The notes under the pieces were generated by a model. That model was not told the origin of the DNA and searched no databases. It saw nothing but the letters and a program-made list of their open reading frames with translations. The translations under genes were made by a program, and so were the position numbers. This document shows positions 4,587 to 5,327 of a stretch of DNA of 5,327 nt, one piece after another; the first letter of the stretch is position 1, and every line of letters begins with the position of its first letter. The stretch is from Nitriliruptorales bacterium (GTDB lineage: Bacteria; Actinomycetota; Nitriliruptoria; Euzebyales; Egibacteraceae), in the NCBI GenBank assembly GCA_007119305.1, contig SKPY01000541.1:1-5327 (forward strand). The letters are read 5' to 3'.

Positions 4587-5327
4587 CTAGACGCGGGCAC
4601 ACCGCGTGGCGTAGTGCTCGAGGAGCACGGCGAGCGCGTCGACGCCGGCCTCGTGCAGCGTGGCACGGTGCCGGCGCAGCACCGCGGCGAGCGCTGCGAG
4701 CGCGTCGGTGGCGCACGCCGAGGCGGCGTGCTCGGCACCGGCATCGGCCAGCCGCAGCCGTACCTCCGCGGTGGCCGCGGCGGCGAGGTCGTCGAGCAGC
4801 GCGAGCTCGTCCGGATCCCAGTCACGCGGCTGCCCGTCGACCAGGCACAAGGTGCCGAGGGCATGGCCGTCCACCAGCAGCGGCACCCCCAGGTAGGCGA
4901 CCGCCCCGAGGGCGGTGACCGCCTGGTTCGCGGCGAGCAGCGGGTCGCTGCGCGCGTCGCCGACTACGAGCGGCTCCCCCGCCGCGACCGGCCACTGGCA
5001 CAGCGAGTGGCTCAGCGGCGCCGTCCGCGGGACGTCGTCGGCGCCCGGTCGGTCGGTCCGCGCCTTGAACACCTGCTCGCCGTCGCTCACGATCGTGACC
5101 CGTGCGGATTCCGTGCGCAGCAGCGCGGCCGTGAGCGCGGTGAGGGCATCAAACACCGGGTCTGGTCCACTGTCGAGCAGCCTGCTGGCGCGCAGCAGCG
5201 CGAGGCGGTCCGGGTCGCCGAGCACCGTCGCCGGCGGCCCGCCCACCGCCACGTCGTCGTCCAGCGCCGCGCGGGCAGCGGCGTCGAGCTCGTCGACGTC
5301 GACGGGCTTGCGCAGGCAGCGCTGGGC
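4587..5327 (-). CDS. Response regulator receiver-GAF protein, C-terminal part (5' end outside window)
   Basis: The minus-strand frame is open from the right edge to TAG 4589-4587 (246 visible residues). A GTG at 5252 could be taken as start, but the residues before it, CLRKPVDVDELDAAARAAL (4-22), match the end of a two-component receiver domain: the conserved Lys-Pro (K7-P8, codons 5309-5304) after strand 5, then helix 5. The gene therefore very likely starts outside the window with a receiver domain. A short Pro/Gly linker leads to a GAF domain (about 38-195) with RLALLRASRLLDSGPDPVFD, PLSHSLCQW (104-112), GEPLVVGDARSDPLL (117-131), AYLGVPLLVDGHALGTLCLVD (144-164, split by Gly). This GAF subtype is common next to diguanylate cyclases and PP2C phosphatases, yet no output domain follows: only about 50 Ala-rich helical residues (200-246). 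The GAF ligand and partner kinase are unknown. The methyltransferase begins 13 bp downstream. Confidence 0.83.
   Translation of the reverse strand, partial: AQRCLRKPVDVDELDAAARAALDDDVAVGGPPATVLGDPDRLALLRASRLLDSGPDPVFDALTALTAALLRTESARVTIVSDGEQVFKARTDRPGADDVPRTAPLSHSLCQWPVAAGEPLVVGDARSDPLLAANQAVTALGAVAYLGVPLLVDGHALGTLCLVDGQPRDWDPDELALLDDLAAAATAEVRLRLADAGAEHAASACATDALAALAAVLRRHRATLHEAGVDALAVLLEHYATRCARV

Noticed and set aside
4172..4918. 248-codon plus-strand open frame opposite the methyltransferase and GAF genes.
   Set aside because: It is antisense to two genes with clear domains, and its product is Arg/Ala-rich with no motif.

Overview
The window is very GC-rich, with codons ending mostly in G or C. 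It reads as a piece of an actinobacterial chromosome (phylum Actinomycetota). The best support for that is a PPOX-class flavin/F420-type oxidoreductase at the left edge and a CarD-type RNA polymerase-binding regulator in the middle. A narrower taxon cannot be supported from the sequence. There are no tRNA or rRNA genes, CRISPR arrays, transposases or phage genes.

Left part (1-1145, plus strand): the C-terminal ~126 residues of a PPOX-class F420-dependent enzyme. Six bases later comes a 251-residue protein I do not recognise, whose spaced acidic residues suggest an RNase H-like fold. A 150-bp gap follows (1146-1295) and is unusually structured. A perfect 10-bp inverted repeat encloses several hairpins and stops just before the ribosome-binding site of a 126-residue VOC (glyoxalase/dioxygenase fold) protein (1296-1676).

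Central part: a minus-strand gene (about 2601 or 2634 down to 1741) is broken. Its N-terminal TPR-like segment and its C-terminal tail share one frame, and the alpha/beta-hydrolase middle lies in another. The nucleophile motif reads G-F-A-Q-G-G (Ala in place of Ser), and the first hydrolase strand seems to be missing. I call it a pseudogene. Divergent from it, across a 244-277-bp spacer that holds a perfect 17-bp palindrome and a nested inverted repeat, is a 164-residue divergent CarD family protein (2879-3373). It is followed by a second VOC/glyoxalase-like protein (3411-3788) that lacks the usual metal ligands.

Right part (minus strand, 5327-3842): a response-regulator/GAF protein enters from beyond the window; only the last strand and helix of its receiver domain are visible. 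It is followed within a few bases by a class I SAM-dependent methyltransferase, probably in the same operon and converging on the second VOC gene.

Most genes are accessory enzymes or regulators of unknown substrate, and no single pathway ties them together. The least ordinary items are the structured leader before the first VOC gene, the multiply damaged TPR-hydrolase gene, the CarD paralogue outside its usual context, and the palindrome in the divergent spacer.
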